Part shown: one piece after another, positions 26,247 through 34,308 of the stretch
Position numbering within the stretch: position 1 is the stretch's first letter
Layout of the letters: every line of letters begins with the position of its first letter
Source: Streptomyces stelliscabiei
GTDB lineage: Bacteria > Actinomycetota > Actinomycetes > Streptomycetales > Streptomycetaceae
Direction: 5' to 3'
DNA length: 64,000 nt
Assembly: GCF_014873495.1 (NCBI RefSeq)
Contig: NZ_JADBGF010000001.1
Span: 3,348,001 to 3,412,000 of the forward strand
The notes under the pieces: model-generated
The model's database searches: none
Seen by the model: the letters and a program-made list of their open reading frames with translations, nothing else
Told to the model about the DNA's origin: nothing
Position numbers and translations under genes: made by a program

Positions 26247-27599
26247 TCACGGGGCGGGTAGGCGTGACCTGACCTGACGATCGTTGACATCCTCCCCCTC
26301 TTGAAAAGAGGAGATTCCAACCCGTTTGAGTTGAGGTTCACGGACGCTCGATCCCTTGCGGGGTGTCGTCCCTCCGGCACCGGCTGTTCGCCGGGGGCGG
26401 GGGATCCCGCCCTGTCCTGCCGCGACGTTGATACTCGCGTTGGTGTCCGCGTTGCAGGTGAAGCCGCAGGAGGAGCACTCGAACTCGGCTTGGCTCTTGC
26501 GCGAGTTCTTGTCGATCCATCCGCAGGCGCTGCACCGCAGACTCGTGTAGGGGGCGGGTACATCCTCGACCCGGCCAGGGGCTTTGTGCTCGGTGCGCTG
26601 CCGGAGCAGTCCCCAGCCCCGGGCGAGGGTCGCCCGGTTCAGGCCGGACTTCTGCGCCACGTTCCTGCCGGGCTGTTCCACGGTGCCCTTGGCCGAGCGG
26701 GTCATGTTCTTGATGTTCAGCTTCTCGAACCGCACAAGGTCGTAGGTGCGGGCGAGCATGGTCGAGGTCTTCTCGCACCAGTCCTTGCGACGGTCGGCTT
26801 CGCGCGCTTTGAGCCGGGCCGCCTTGGCGTACTCGGCCGTCTTCTCGGGGCTGCCCTGCTTCGCGCGTGCGGCGCGGCGCTGGTGCTTGCGGATCTGTGC
26901 CCGTTCGCGGGTGGTGAGCTGGGGGCAGCTGAGGGTGCGCCCGTCGGACAGTGCTGCGGTGACGGTGACGCCCCGGTCGATGCCGATGGCCTCACCTGTA
27001 CCGGGCGCGTCGATCGGGTCGGGGACGACCGCGAAGGCGATGTGCCACTGCCCGTTCTTGAGGGTGACGCGGAACGTCTTCGCGGACGGGAGTCGGGCGC
27101 CTTTGCCCTTGGCGCTGAGACGGAAGCGGACCCAGCCGCAGCCGGGCATCTTCACCTGCGCCCACCTACGGTTCAGCTTCTGCACCACGACCGAGCGGCC
27201 CAGGACCTGCCTGCCGGTCTTCGCGTTGAGCTTCACGGTGCCGTCGTCGTTGAACTCCGGAACGCGGTCGTCGCCGATGACGCGGAAGCCCTGGTGCCGG
27301 AACTTCTTGCGCCAGGTCGGCTCACCGAACCCCGAGGTGAAGCGGGCGCTCTTGGCCTTGGCGAAGTCCTTGAGGGCCTGGGCCTGGACGGTCTGGTTTC
27401 CGGCGCGGAGCCACTGGGACGCGGCGCGGGCTTCGGTGAGCTGGCGGCACTGCTCGGCGAACGACGGGGCCGCCTTGCGGCCCTTGCGCCAGTGTGAGTG
27501 CTGTTCGACGGCGAGGTTCCAGACGTACCGGGCGTGCGCGCAGTGCAAGAGCATCTGCTCTTCCTGCGCGGGCGTCGGGTACATCCGGAAACGGCTCAT
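26247..27599 (-). CDS. tnpB: TnpB RNA-guided endonuclease (IS200/IS605 family)
   Basis: 450 aa. The N-terminal OrfB helix-turn-helix region starts MSRFRMYPTPAQEEQMLLH. The RuvC nuclease residues are all present: Asp208 in GIDRGVTVT, Glu292 in VRFEKLNIKNM and Asp385 in NADTNASINVA. The zinc ribbon has CSAC (356, 359) and CSSC (375, 378). An intact triad suggests a live RNA-guided nuclease rather than a TldR-like dead repressor. No TnpA lies nearby, so the element would need transposase in trans. The start codon sits in a GGGTGCATG context mirrored at the neighbouring RHH gene. The guide RNA would overlap the gene's 3' end near 26250-26450. Confidence 0.92.
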   Translation of the reverse strand: MSRFRMYPTPAQEEQMLLHCAHARYVWNLAVEQHSHWRKGRKAAPSFAEQCRQLTEARAASQWLRAGNQTVQAQALKDFAKAKSARFTSGFGEPTWRKKFRHQGFRVIGDDRVPEFNDDGTVKLNAKTGRQVLGRSVVVQKLNRRWAQVKMPGCGWVRFRLSAKGKGARLPSAKTFRVTLKNGQWHIAFAVVPDPIDAPGTGEAIGIDRGVTVTAALSDGRTLSCPQLTTRERAQIRKHQRRAARAKQGSPEKTAEYAKAARLKAREADRRKDWCEKTSTMLARTYDLVRFEKLNIKNMTRSAKGTVEQPGRNVAQKSGLNRATLARGWGLLRQRTEHKAPGRVEDVPAPYTSLRCSACGWIDKNSRKSQAEFECSSCGFTCNADTNASINVAAGQGGIPRPRRTAGAGGTTPRKGSSVREPQLKRVGISSFQEGEDVNDRQVRSRLPAP

Positions 27600-27662
27600 G
27601 CACCCATTATGGGTGCACATTGGGTGCATATCAAACCCGTTCCGGGTCTACTCTGGGTGCAT
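27599..27662. promoter_or_regulatory. GGGTGCA iterons between tnpB and RHH genes
   Basis: A perfect palindrome with 9-bp arms TGCACCCAT (27599-27607, one central T, mirror 27609-27617) is followed by TGGGTGCAT copies at 27621-27629 and 27654-27662. Both genes' ATG codons lie in GGGTGCATG. It is a strong candidate for the RHH protein's own operator, closing both genes at once. Confidence 0.75.
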
Positions 27663-27864
27663 GGTGAACTTCAATCTCCGCCTTCCCGACGACCTGCACG
27701 CAGCCGTCAAGGCTGCCGCCGAGCGTGACGGACGCTCCGCCCATGGACAGATGCTGTGGTACCTGCGCCAGGCGGTCGAGTCCTCCGATACGCCGGATCG
27801 CCCCGGAGGCGACCCGGCTGCTCCTGCCCCGCTACGCGGGGACGGGCATTCACCCCGGCCCTGA
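27661..27864 (+). CDS. Ribbon-helix-helix (Arc-like) DNA-binding protein
   Basis: 67 aa. The first 42 residues are a textbook RHH: strand VNFNLRLPDDL, helix HAAVKAAAERDG, turn, helix HGQMLWYLRQAVES. The tail is Pro/Asp-rich and probably disordered. ATG 27661 lies in the last iteron, suggesting a leaderless or very short leader transcript. It is divergent from tnpB with 61 bp between starts, so it is a plausible repressor of tnpB and of itself. An antitoxin role is the main alternative, but no toxin gene follows. Confidence 0.8.
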   Translation: MVNFNLRLPDDLHAAVKAAAERDGRSAHGQMLWYLRQAVESSDTPDRPGGDPAAPAPLRGDGHSPRP

Positions 27865-27873
27865 AGGACCGGG
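27854..27873. terminator. Hairpin at the RHH stop codon
   Basis: CCCGGCC (27854-27860) pairs with GGACCGGG (27866-27873, one bulged A) around CTGAA, which contains the stop. Preceded by GCATTCAC, it resembles end structures of IS605-type elements and may double as terminator. Confidence 0.5.
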
Positions 27874-27914
27874 CACCCTACCCGGCGAGACTGCTGGTGG
27901 AGCCGACTCGCGGA

Positions 27915-28493
27915 TCAATCGGGCGGCGGAACGGGCCAGTTGCGCAGCAGGGCGTCGAGGGCGTCGAGGATGCGGTCCCAACTCTCCTGCGAGTCCGGGG
28001 CGCTGTGGCTGAAGCCGCCGGCCGACTCCAGGCTGACGTACCCGTGGAAGACGCTGCCGAGGAGCCGGACGGCGTGGGTCTGGTCCGGTTCGGTGAGGTC
28101 GTAGCCGCGCAGGATCGCCCGCGTCATCTGCGCGTGCCTGCCGCCCGCACCGGCCGCGGCGGCCTCCGGGTCCAGTCTCAGCTGGGCCGCCGCGTAGCGG
28201 CCGGGGTGTGCGCGGGCGTAGTCACGGTACACGTTCCCCAGCGCCGCCAGCGCGTCCTTCCCGGCCCGCCCGGCGAGCGCGGTGGCACCCTGGTCGGCCA
28301 TCTCCGCCAGGGCGAGCAGGGCGATCCGGGTCCTGAGGTCCTGGGAGTTGCGCACATGCGAGTACAGGCTGGCGACCTTCACGTCGAACCGCCGGGCGAG
28401 TTCGGAGACAGTCACCTCCCCGAAGCCGATCTCATCGGCCAACTCCGCCCCCACCTGGGCGAGCCGCTCCGGGGTGAGCCCTGCGCGTGCCAT
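27915..28493 (-). CDS. TetR family regulator with WHG-type C-terminal domain
   Basis: 192 aa. The helix-turn-helix EVTVSELARRFDVKVASLYSHV (about residues 27-48) is TetR-like, and the C-terminal half ending in the AVRLLGSVFHGYVSLESAGGF segment is the WHG domain of a TetR subfamily. ATG 28493 has GAAGGA 5-10 nt upstream; the frame's earlier ATG (28511) is less well placed. A 21-bp palindrome covers its own promoter, so it autoregulates. The adjacent kinase-like gene, transcribed toward it from the other side of that site, may also be affected. Confidence 0.88.
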   Translation of the reverse strand: MARAGLTPERLAQVGAELADEIGFGEVTVSELARRFDVKVASLYSHVRNSQDLRTRIALLALAEMADQGATALAGRAGKDALAALGNVYRDYARAHPGRYAAAQLRLDPEAAAAGAGGRHAQMTRAILRGYDLTEPDQTHAVRLLGSVFHGYVSLESAGGFSHSAPDSQESWDRILDALDALLRNWPVPPPD

Positions 28494-28546
28494 GACCGTC
28501 CTTCGTTCCATCGTTCGGCGACGAGATCTACTTGACGAGTATGCAA

Positions 28547-28591
28547 TTGCCTAAAAGTTTTAGGCAAGAGGCATCCATCTTTAGGCAAGAG
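28547..28591. promoter_or_regulatory. TetR operator: 21-bp perfect palindrome plus half-site
   Basis: Arms TTGCCTAAAA (28547-28556) and TTTTAGGCAA (28558-28567) flank one G. TTTAGGCAAGAG repeats at 28580-28591. On the minus strand TTGCCT and CATACT, 18 nt apart, form a promoter for the TetR gene with the palindrome over its -35 and spacer. Confidence 0.75.
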
Positions 28592-29651
28592 CGCTCAGGC
28601 ACCGGAGAAGCTCCTCCTCGGGGTAAGGAGTGCGCCGGGTCTCGTCCTCGAAACGCCGGAAGAAGTCCGCCGTCACCCTGGCGAGCGGGGCATAGCGGGT
28701 GATCACCGCCGCAGCCGCGTCCGGGATGCCGGTGGGACGCTCCCCCTGGGCATACGCGCGGATCCGAACCTCCCGTTCCTCACGATCGTGGTCGTAGAGG
28801 TCTTTGAGCAGCCAGTTCACCAGGTGGCTCAGGGTGTAGCAGCGGTCGTAGCCGCGATGGCGGTCGAGAAAGGCACACTCCTGCGGGGCGAGGTCGAAGC
28901 GGGAGGAGAGCGCGAGGCCGTAGTCGGTGAAGTAGAGGCGATGGCCGTCGGTCAGGATGTTCTGGAAGTGGGCGTCGAAGTGGAGCAGGCCGCGGCTGTT
29001 CATGAACGCGATACCGGCGGCCAGTTCGCGTTCCACCAGGGCGCAGGCGCGGTCGACGACTCCCGCGTCGGCCTTGGTCTGTTCGGCCAGCCAGTCGTGG
29101 AGGGTGCGCGGGATGTACTCCAGGAACAGTGTGACGCTCGCCGAGGACTTGCCGCGCGCCTCGATGCGCTCGCGCACGCCCGGGCCGCCGCCCCAGTGGG
29201 CGACGGCCCGTTCGATGTCGGCCAGTTCCCCGGGCAGAGGCGGGGAGTCCGGCAGCACCCGCCAGTGGTGCATGAGCGGGAAGCCGTCGTACTCCCCCGC
29301 GAGCGCCCAGTTCGTCGTCATCGTGTGAACGGCGAGTTCCCGCCAGGCGCCGAAGCCGGGGCTGCCGACGGCACCGACGCCGTACTGGCAGAAGGACGGG
29401 AGGCCGAAGAGGTTCGCCGTGGAGTGGACGTGCTCCGGTCGTCGCTCAAGGTCCGTGAGGGGCACCCGTTTCACGAAGACCGGTGTTCCGTCGACGTCCA
29501 GCAGTGCCGACGTGCCGCCGATGCCGGAGCCGAACGGGGTGGCGGTGTCGAGGAGTCGGCTGAGGGACCGATCACTGTGCAGGGCGAGGGTGGTCGAGGC
29601 CGCGTGGTGGGCGGTCAGACGCGCGCCGCGTGACATGCCGGGAGAGTTCAT
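28581..29651 (-). CDS. Protein-kinase-fold phosphotransferase
   Basis: 356 aa. The kinase-like catalytic loop LLHFDAHFQNIL (about residues 231-242; Asp and Asn as in HxDxxxxN) is followed by the metal-binding LYFTDYGLAL (DYG in place of DFG, about 249). The N-lobe has TPVFVKRVPL with the ATP Lys at about 58. This is the pattern of a compact eukaryotic-like or aminoglycoside/choline-kinase-like enzyme, not a Hanks kinase with a long activation loop. No partner gene shows the substrate. The start is uncertain (ATG 29651 or 29636); upstream open frame to 31148 overlaps other genes and is not coding. Its last codons overlap the half-site of the TetR operator. Confidence 0.72.
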   Translation of the reverse strand: MNSPGMSRGARLTAHHAASTTLALHSDRSLSRLLDTATPFGSGIGGTSALLDVDGTPVFVKRVPLTDLERRPEHVHSTANLFGLPSFCQYGVGAVGSPGFGAWRELAVHTMTTNWALAGEYDGFPLMHHWRVLPDSPPLPGELADIERAVAHWGGGPGVRERIEARGKSSASVTLFLEYIPRTLHDWLAEQTKADAGVVDRACALVERELAAGIAFMNSRGLLHFDAHFQNILTDGHRLYFTDYGLALSSRFDLAPQECAFLDRHRGYDRCYTLSHLVNWLLKDLYDHDREEREVRIRAYAQGERPTGIPDAAAAVITRYAPLARVTADFFRRFEDETRRTPYPEEELLRCLSALA

Positions 29652-29861
29652 CCCCGATGCGTAGCACCTCACCGGGTTCCGTGGCCGGAGAAGCGTGATC
29701 GGGGCGGTCGTGCCGCCTGCGCCCGCTTGTCGGCCGGGAGTCGAACAGGTAGACCACCTACGGCCTCCGGGCACTCGCGCCGCCCGAAGGGGAACTCCCG
29801 CGGGTGGCACCGGCGTTGCTGACCGTGTGGGTACAGCCGGAGTCGAGGAACTGGAGCGCGC

Positions 29862-31046
29862 ATGACCGAGGGGACCCGGACCGCTGTCGTGCACGGCGGT
29901 GTCGCCGACGGCTTCGAGGCGGTGCGTGAGGAGTTCGCCGTGTTCGTCGCCGGTGAACGGGCCGACTACGAGGGGCAGTTGGTCGCCTATGTACACGGGA
30001 GACGGGTCGTGGACCTGTGGGCGGGTCCCGAGGCGGAGGTGGAGAGGGGCGGCGACACGCTGCACGGCGTGTTCTCCTCCACCAAGGGCGCCGCGCATCT
30101 CGTCGTCGCGCTGCTCGTCCAGGACGGCGTGCTGGAGCTGGACCGCGAAGTCGCCCACTACTGGCCGGAGTTCGCGGCCGAGGGCAAGGGCGCGCTGACC
30201 CTGCGGGAGCTGCTGGCACACCGTGCGGGGCTCCTCGGCACCGACGCCGGGTTCACCCTGGAGGAGCTGGCGGACGACCGTCTCGTCGCCGAACGCCTGG
30301 CCGTCCAGCGCCCGTTCTGGCGCCCCGGCGCGGCCTTCGGCTACCACGCGCTCGTCATAGGCGCGCTCACGGGAGAGGTCGTACGGCGGGCGACGGGCCG
30401 CACATTGCAGGAGGTGTACGAGGAGCGGGTGCGCGCCCCGTACGGGCTCGACTTCTTCCTGGGGCTGCCCGAGGAGCACGAGCACCGTTTCCGCAGCGTG
30501 CTGCCGATGACGCCGACGCCCGCGCAGCAGGCCGAGCGGGACGCAGTGCCGAGCGGGCCGCACACGCTGGCGTCGATAGCGTTCAACTCCCAGGTGCCGG
30601 AGCCGGGAGAGCTGACGGACTTCCCCAACGCCCGTGTCGTGCGCGCGAAGGGGCAGTCGTCGGCGGGCGGTGTCGCCTCGGCGCGCGGGCTCGCCGGGAT
30701 GTACGCGGCGGCCATCAGCACGGTGGACGGCCGGCCGCCGCTGCTGAAGCCGGACACCGTCGGCGAGTTCGGCCAGATCCACTCCGTCGGCCACGACCTG
30801 GTGGCCCGCGCCCCCAAGGCGTTCTGCCTCGGTTTCCAGGCGACCGCCGAGAACCTCTACCCGTTCCTCGGTGCCGGCACCTTCGGCCACAGCGGCGCCG
30901 GCGGCTCCCAGGCCTTCGCCGACCCCCGCAGCGGCCTCGCCTACGGCTACACCCGCCGCCGGATGGCCTTCCCCGGCGGGGCGGCGCCGGAGAACACGGG
31001 ATTCGTCCGGGCCGTGCACACGGCGGCGCTGGCGTCGGCGCCCTGA
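29862..31046 (+). CDS. Beta-lactamase-fold serine hydrolase (family VIII esterase-like)
   Basis: 394 aa, no signal peptide. The nucleophile motif is SSTKGAAHL (Ser and Lys at about 72-75), the Tyr element is FGYHALVIG (about 166), and the HSGAGGS segment near 348 replaces the KTG box. Size and motifs match EstB-like family VIII carboxylesterases. It ends at a strong bidirectional terminator. It is a paralogue in fold, not a close copy, of the 275-aa enzyme at 8417. Confidence 0.88.
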   Translation: MTEGTRTAVVHGGVADGFEAVREEFAVFVAGERADYEGQLVAYVHGRRVVDLWAGPEAEVERGGDTLHGVFSSTKGAAHLVVALLVQDGVLELDREVAHYWPEFAAEGKGALTLRELLAHRAGLLGTDAGFTLEELADDRLVAERLAVQRPFWRPGAAFGYHALVIGALTGEVVRRATGRTLQEVYEERVRAPYGLDFFLGLPEEHEHRFRSVLPMTPTPAQQAERDAVPSGPHTLASIAFNSQVPEPGELTDFPNARVVRAKGQSSAGGVASARGLAGMYAAAISTVDGRPPLLKPDTVGEFGQIHSVGHDLVARAPKAFCLGFQATAENLYPFLGAGTFGHSGAGGSQAFADPRSGLAYGYTRRRMAFPGGAAPENTGFVRAVHTAALASAP

Positions 31047-31076
31047 GACACCCGCGCACCACGGAGTCCACACACG

Positions 31077-31115
31077 ACGGAGTCCGCACCCCACGTCCAG
31101 GGGTGCGGACTCCGT
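31077..31115. terminator. Perfect 16-bp bidirectional terminator
   Basis: ACGGAGTCCGCACCCC (31077-31092) is exactly complementary to 31100-31115 with a 7-nt loop, between converging hydrolase and oxidoreductase genes. Confidence 0.85.
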
Positions 31116-31158
31116 CATGTGCAACGAACGTGAGCGGGCGTCCGTCACGGGGTGGGGA

Positions 31159-32181
31159 TCAGAGCTTGACGATCATCTTGCCGGTGTTGTCGCCGCGCAG
31201 GACGCCGAGGAAGGCCTCCAGGTTGTTCTCGATGCCCTCGACGACGGTCTCGCGGTACTTGAGGGCGCCGGAGGCGACCCAGGGGCCGACCTCCTGGACG
31301 AACTGGGACTGGAAGTCGTAGTGGTCGCCGACGAGGACGCCCTCGACGCGGAGGCGGTTCTGCAGGATCTTGACCATGTTGCGCGGACCGGGGGTCACCT
31401 CGGTCGAGTTGTACTGGGAGATCATGCCGCAGATCACGGCCCGGCCCCGCAGGTTGAGCGCGCCGATCGCGGCCTCCAGGTGCTCGCCGCCCACGTTGTC
31501 GAAGTAGACGTCGATGCCGTCGGGGGCCGCCTCCTTGAGCTGCTCCCACACGGGGCCGTTCTTGTAGTTGAAGGCGGCGTCGAAGCCGTACTCCTCCACC
31601 AGCAGCTTGACCTTCTCGTCGGAGCCGGCGGAGCCGATGACCCGCGAGGCGCCCTTCAGCTTGGCGATCTGGCCGACCTGGCTGCCGACGGCACCGGCGG
31701 CGCCGGAGACGAACACGGCGTCGCCCTCCTTGAAGGCGCCGACCCGCAGCAGGCCCGCGTAGGCGGTGAGGCCGGTCATGCCGAGGACGCCGAGGTAGGT
31801 GGAGAGCGGCGCGGCGTCCGGGTCGACCTTCACGGCCTGCTTGGCGTCGAAGGTGGCGTACTCGCGCCAGCCGCCGAAGTGCAGCACGTGGTCGCCGACG
31901 GCGATGCCGTCCGCCGCCGAGGCGACGACCTCGCCGACCGCACCGCCCTGCATGACCTTGCCCAGCTCGAACGGGGCGACGTACGACTTCGCGTCGCTCA
32001 TGCGGCCACGCATGTACGGGTCCACGGAGAGGTACTTGTTCCGTACGAGGACCTCACCCGCGCCGGGCTGCCGGATCTCCGCCTCGACCAGGGCGAAGTC
32101 CTCGTCCTTGGGCCAGCCGACGGGGCGGCTCAGCAGGTGCCATTCGCGGCTGGTGGCGGGGAGGGCGGGGGTGTCGGCCAT
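31159..32181 (-). CDS. NADP-dependent MDR oxidoreductase
   Basis: 340 aa, zinc-independent medium-chain reductase of the prostaglandin/leukotriene B4 12-hydroxydehydrogenase (PTGR) type: VRNKYLSVDPYMRGRM near residue 40, Rossmann loop VSGAAGAVGSQVGQIAKL at about 155-172, and YFDNVGGEHLEAAI near 240. It reduces alpha,beta-unsaturated ketones or quinones with NADPH. ATG 32181 is preferred over an upstream ATG at 32226. It is divergent from the MarR gene across a 126-bp region with a palindromic site, so it is probably MarR-controlled and stress-inducible. Confidence 0.92.
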   Translation of the reverse strand: MADTPALPATSREWHLLSRPVGWPKDEDFALVEAEIRQPGAGEVLVRNKYLSVDPYMRGRMSDAKSYVAPFELGKVMQGGAVGEVVASAADGIAVGDHVLHFGGWREYATFDAKQAVKVDPDAAPLSTYLGVLGMTGLTAYAGLLRVGAFKEGDAVFVSGAAGAVGSQVGQIAKLKGASRVIGSAGSDEKVKLLVEEYGFDAAFNYKNGPVWEQLKEAAPDGIDVYFDNVGGEHLEAAIGALNLRGRAVICGMISQYNSTEVTPGPRNMVKILQNRLRVEGVLVGDHYDFQSQFVQEVGPWVASGALKYRETVVEGIENNLEAFLGVLRGDNTGKMIVKL

Positions 32182-32239
32182 GGGGGTGTGCCTTCCTGCG
32201 GGTGCGTGGTGCGAGCGGTGGTGCATACCGCACGGTTAC

Positions 32240-32252
32240 TTCAGTGCCTGAA
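32240..32252. promoter_or_regulatory. MarR operator candidate
   Basis: TTCAG-N3-CTGAA is a short perfect dyad in an AT-rich divergent promoter; TTACTT (32236) and AAGTAA (32284) form a wider pair around it. Confidence 0.45.
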
Positions 32253-32307
32253 ACAACCATGCGCTTTAATATTTCATGTTGTCAAGTAAAGAGGTAGCCT
32301 CGACCCC

Positions 32308-32754
32308 ATGCCCACGCAGAAGACGACCCCCCGCATCGACCCCTTGACCATGGAGGTCGTCGAACTCATCGGGACGGTGGTGGCCCGCTACCACGAGGAG
32401 TACGAGGACGCCGCCGCCGAACACACGCTCACCGGCGCCCAGGCCCGCCTCCTCGGCCTCCTCTCCCTGGAACCGCTGCCCATGCGCCGCCTCGCCCAGA
32501 AACTCCGCTGCGAACCGTCGAACGTGACCGGCATCGTGGACCGGCTGGAGGCCCGGGGCCTGGTGGAGCGCCGCCCCGACCCCGGCGACCGCCGCGTGAA
32601 GCTGGCGGCGGCCACGGCCGAGGGGCGCCGGGTGGCCGGCAGCCTGCGGGACTCCCTGGACTTCGCCCGGGAGCCGCTGGCGGGACTCAGCTCGGGCGAG
32701 CGGGAGGTGCTGCGGGATCTGCTGCGGCGGATGGTGGGGGGCGTCCAGGGATAG
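32308..32754 (+). CDS. MarR family transcriptional regulator
   Basis: 148 aa. The winged helix spans residues 45-105: PLPMRRLAQKLRCEPSNVTGIVDRLEARGLVERRPDPGDRRVKL, the characteristic MarR recognition helix and beta-wing DRR motif. N- and C-terminal helices form the dimer interface. It is divergent from the MDR oxidoreductase and 10 bp ahead of a GNAT gene it probably shares a transcript with. It contains one Cys (in LRCEPS), so oxidant sensing through that residue is possible but unproven. Confidence 0.92.
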   Translation: MPTQKTTPRIDPLTMEVVELIGTVVARYHEEYEDAAAEHTLTGAQARLLGLLSLEPLPMRRLAQKLRCEPSNVTGIVDRLEARGLVERRPDPGDRRVKLAAATAEGRRVAGSLRDSLDFAREPLAGLSSGEREVLRDLLRRMVGGVQG

Positions 32755-32764
32755 CATGTAATGC

Positions 32765-33220
32765 ATGCCAAACCCTGATGACCCTTACGAAGTGAGCGTC
32801 GGCGTGCCCTCCGTCGAGGTCTACCGCCGACTGCGCACCGATGCCGGCCTGTCGGACAAGGCCCCCGAGGCGGTCGCGCTCGCGCTGCCGCACACCTGGC
32901 ACGGGGTGCTGCTCCGCCACGCGGGGCAGCCCATCGGCATGGGGCGGGTCATCGGGGACGGCGGTACGGCGTTCCAGATCGTCGACATCTGCGTGCACCC
33001 CGCCCACCAGGGCCGCGGCCTCGGCAGGCGCATCATGGCCGCGCTCACCGAGGAGCTGGAGCGCCGGGCGCCCGCCACGGCGTACGTCTCCCTCATCGCG
33101 GACGGCCCCGCCCGCTTCCTCTACGAGAAGTTCGGCTTCGCCGACACCGCCACGCACGGTTCGATAGGCATGTACCGGGTGATGAGGGCCGTCGCCGGGT
33201 CCGCGGACCGGGAGAAATGA
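32765..33220 (+). CDS. GNAT family N-acetyltransferase
   Basis: 151 aa. The acetyl-CoA loop is in VDICVHPAHQGRGLGRRIMAAL (about residues 76-97; QGRGLG), followed by the closing strand ARFLYEKFGF near 125. It lies ten bases after the MarR gene stop and therefore probably belongs to the same operon. Its product ends at a strong bidirectional terminator. Substrate unknown. Confidence 0.9.
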   Translation: MPNPDDPYEVSVGVPSVEVYRRLRTDAGLSDKAPEAVALALPHTWHGVLLRHAGQPIGMGRVIGDGGTAFQIVDICVHPAHQGRGLGRRIMAALTEELERRAPATAYVSLIADGPARFLYEKFGFADTATHGSIGMYRVMRAVAGSADREK

Positions 33221-33222
33221 GA

Positions 33223-33259
33223 GAGGGGACGCACGCCCTTTCCGGGCGTGCGTCCCCTC
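33223..33259. terminator. Perfect 16-bp bidirectional terminator
   Basis: GAGGGGACGCACGCCC (33223-33238) is exactly complementary to 33244-33259 with a 5-nt loop, between the GNAT gene and the leftward sugar-transporter operon. Confidence 0.88.
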
Positions 33260-33273
33260 CTGCTCAGGAACAC

Positions 33274-34308
33274 TCAGGCTTTCTTGCGTGCCGTCATCGC
33301 CCGCTGGATCAGGATGAACGCGCACAGCAGCACACCCGTGGCGATCTTCGTCCACCAGGAGCTGAGGGTGCCCTCGAACTGGATGATGCTCTTGATCAGG
33401 CCCAGGACGAGGACGCCGAACAGGGTGCCGACGACGTAGCCGGAGCCGCCCGTGAGCAGCGTGCCGCCGATGACGACCGCGGCGATCGCGTCGAGTTCCA
33501 TGCCGGTGGCGTGCAGGGGGTCACCGGACTGGATGTAGAGGGTGAACAGCAGGCCCGCCAGGGCCGAGCAGAAGCCGGACACCGTGTAGACGGCGATCTT
33601 GGTGCCGCCCTGCGGGAGGCCCATCAGCATCGCGGACTGCTCGTTGCCGCCGATGGCGTACACCCGCCGGCCGAAGCGGCTGTAGTGGAGGACGTAGAAC
33701 GCCGCGGCCAGGACCACCAGCGCGACGATCGCGCCGACGGAGAGGAAGCCCACGCCCAGTTGTGCCTGCGCCTGGGCCAGGCTGCTCACCGTCGAGTCGT
33801 CGATGGCGATGGACTCCTTGCTGATGACCAGACACAGGCCCCGGAAGAGGAAGAGGCCGGCCAGGGTCACGATGAAGGGCTGGATCTCGTAGTTCTGGAT
33901 CACGTAGCCCATCAGGAAGCCGCCCAGGGCGCCCACGGCCAGGGCCAGGGGAATGACCGCCAGGATCGGCAGGCCCTGGCGTTCCACCAGCCAGGCCGTG
34001 AACATCGTGGTGAAGCCGATGACCGAGCCGACGGACAGGTCGATGCCGCCGGAGAGGATCACGAAGGTCGCACCGACGGCGGCCACCAGCAGGTAGCCGT
34101 TGTCGATGAAGAGGTTGAGGAAGACCTGCGGTTCACCGAAGCCGTAGTTCTGGTAGCGGCCCAGGCCCGTGATGTACATCGCGAGGAAGAGCACGGCGGT
34201 CACCAGGACGGGCAGGCGCCGGTCGGCGAGGAGCGCCGAGACCTTGGACGGGGACGCGGCTGCCGCGAGGCTGTCCTGGGACGGCGGGGTCTTGGTGGTC
34301 GCGGTCAT
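33274..34308 (-). CDS. yjfF: Sugar ABC transporter permease, YjfF-like
   Basis: 344 aa, eight to ten membrane helices, BPD_transp_2 family (RbsC-like). The diagnostic segment is ATFVILSGGIDLSVGSVIGF (about residues 80-99), the permease motif for contact with the ATPase, and GTLLTGGSGYVVGTLFGV near 285. Two different permeases in one operon is the YtfT-YjfF arrangement of galactofuranose importers. Its ATG overlaps the stop of the first permease gene by one base (TGATG), so they are translationally coupled. It is last in the operon; the terminator at 33223 follows. Confidence 0.9.
   Translation of the reverse strand: MTATTKTPPSQDSLAAAASPSKVSALLADRRLPVLVTAVLFLAMYITGLGRYQNYGFGEPQVFLNLFIDNGYLLVAAVGATFVILSGGIDLSVGSVIGFTTMFTAWLVERQGLPILAVIPLALAVGALGGFLMGYVIQNYEIQPFIVTLAGLFLFRGLCLVISKESIAIDDSTVSSLAQAQAQLGVGFLSVGAIVALVVLAAAFYVLHYSRFGRRVYAIGGNEQSAMLMGLPQGGTKIAVYTVSGFCSALAGLLFTLYIQSGDPLHATGMELDAIAAVVIGGTLLTGGSGYVVGTLFGVLVLGLIKSIIQFEGTLSSWWTKIATGVLLCAFILIQRAMTARKKA

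Larger units (their letters stand above)
26285..27880 (-). mobile_element. IS200/IS605-like (IS1341-type) element carrying tnpB and an RHH gene
   Basis: Right end (minus strand): a hairpin with arms CCTCTT/AAGAGG at 26297-26311, followed by the GGAGGATGTCAA-type sequence common at the 3' end of these elements. The opposite boundary is less certain: a hairpin at 27854-27873 past the RHH gene may be the left-end structure. These elements lack terminal inverted repeats and target duplications, so exact ends cannot be fixed from one sequence. Confidence 0.55.

Noticed and set aside
27661-27864. Toxin-antitoxin pair with the RHH protein as antitoxin
   Set aside because: No small toxin gene follows on the same strand; the next gene is a converging TetR gene.
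29862-31046. Antibiotic-resistance beta-lactamase
   Set aside because: No export signal, and the motifs fit cytoplasmic family VIII esterases better than class A or C resistance enzymes.
28581-31148. Single 855-aa minus-strand frame
   Set aside because: Only the part from 29651 down shows kinase motifs; the rest is antisense of the serine hydrolase gene and has low-complexity composition.
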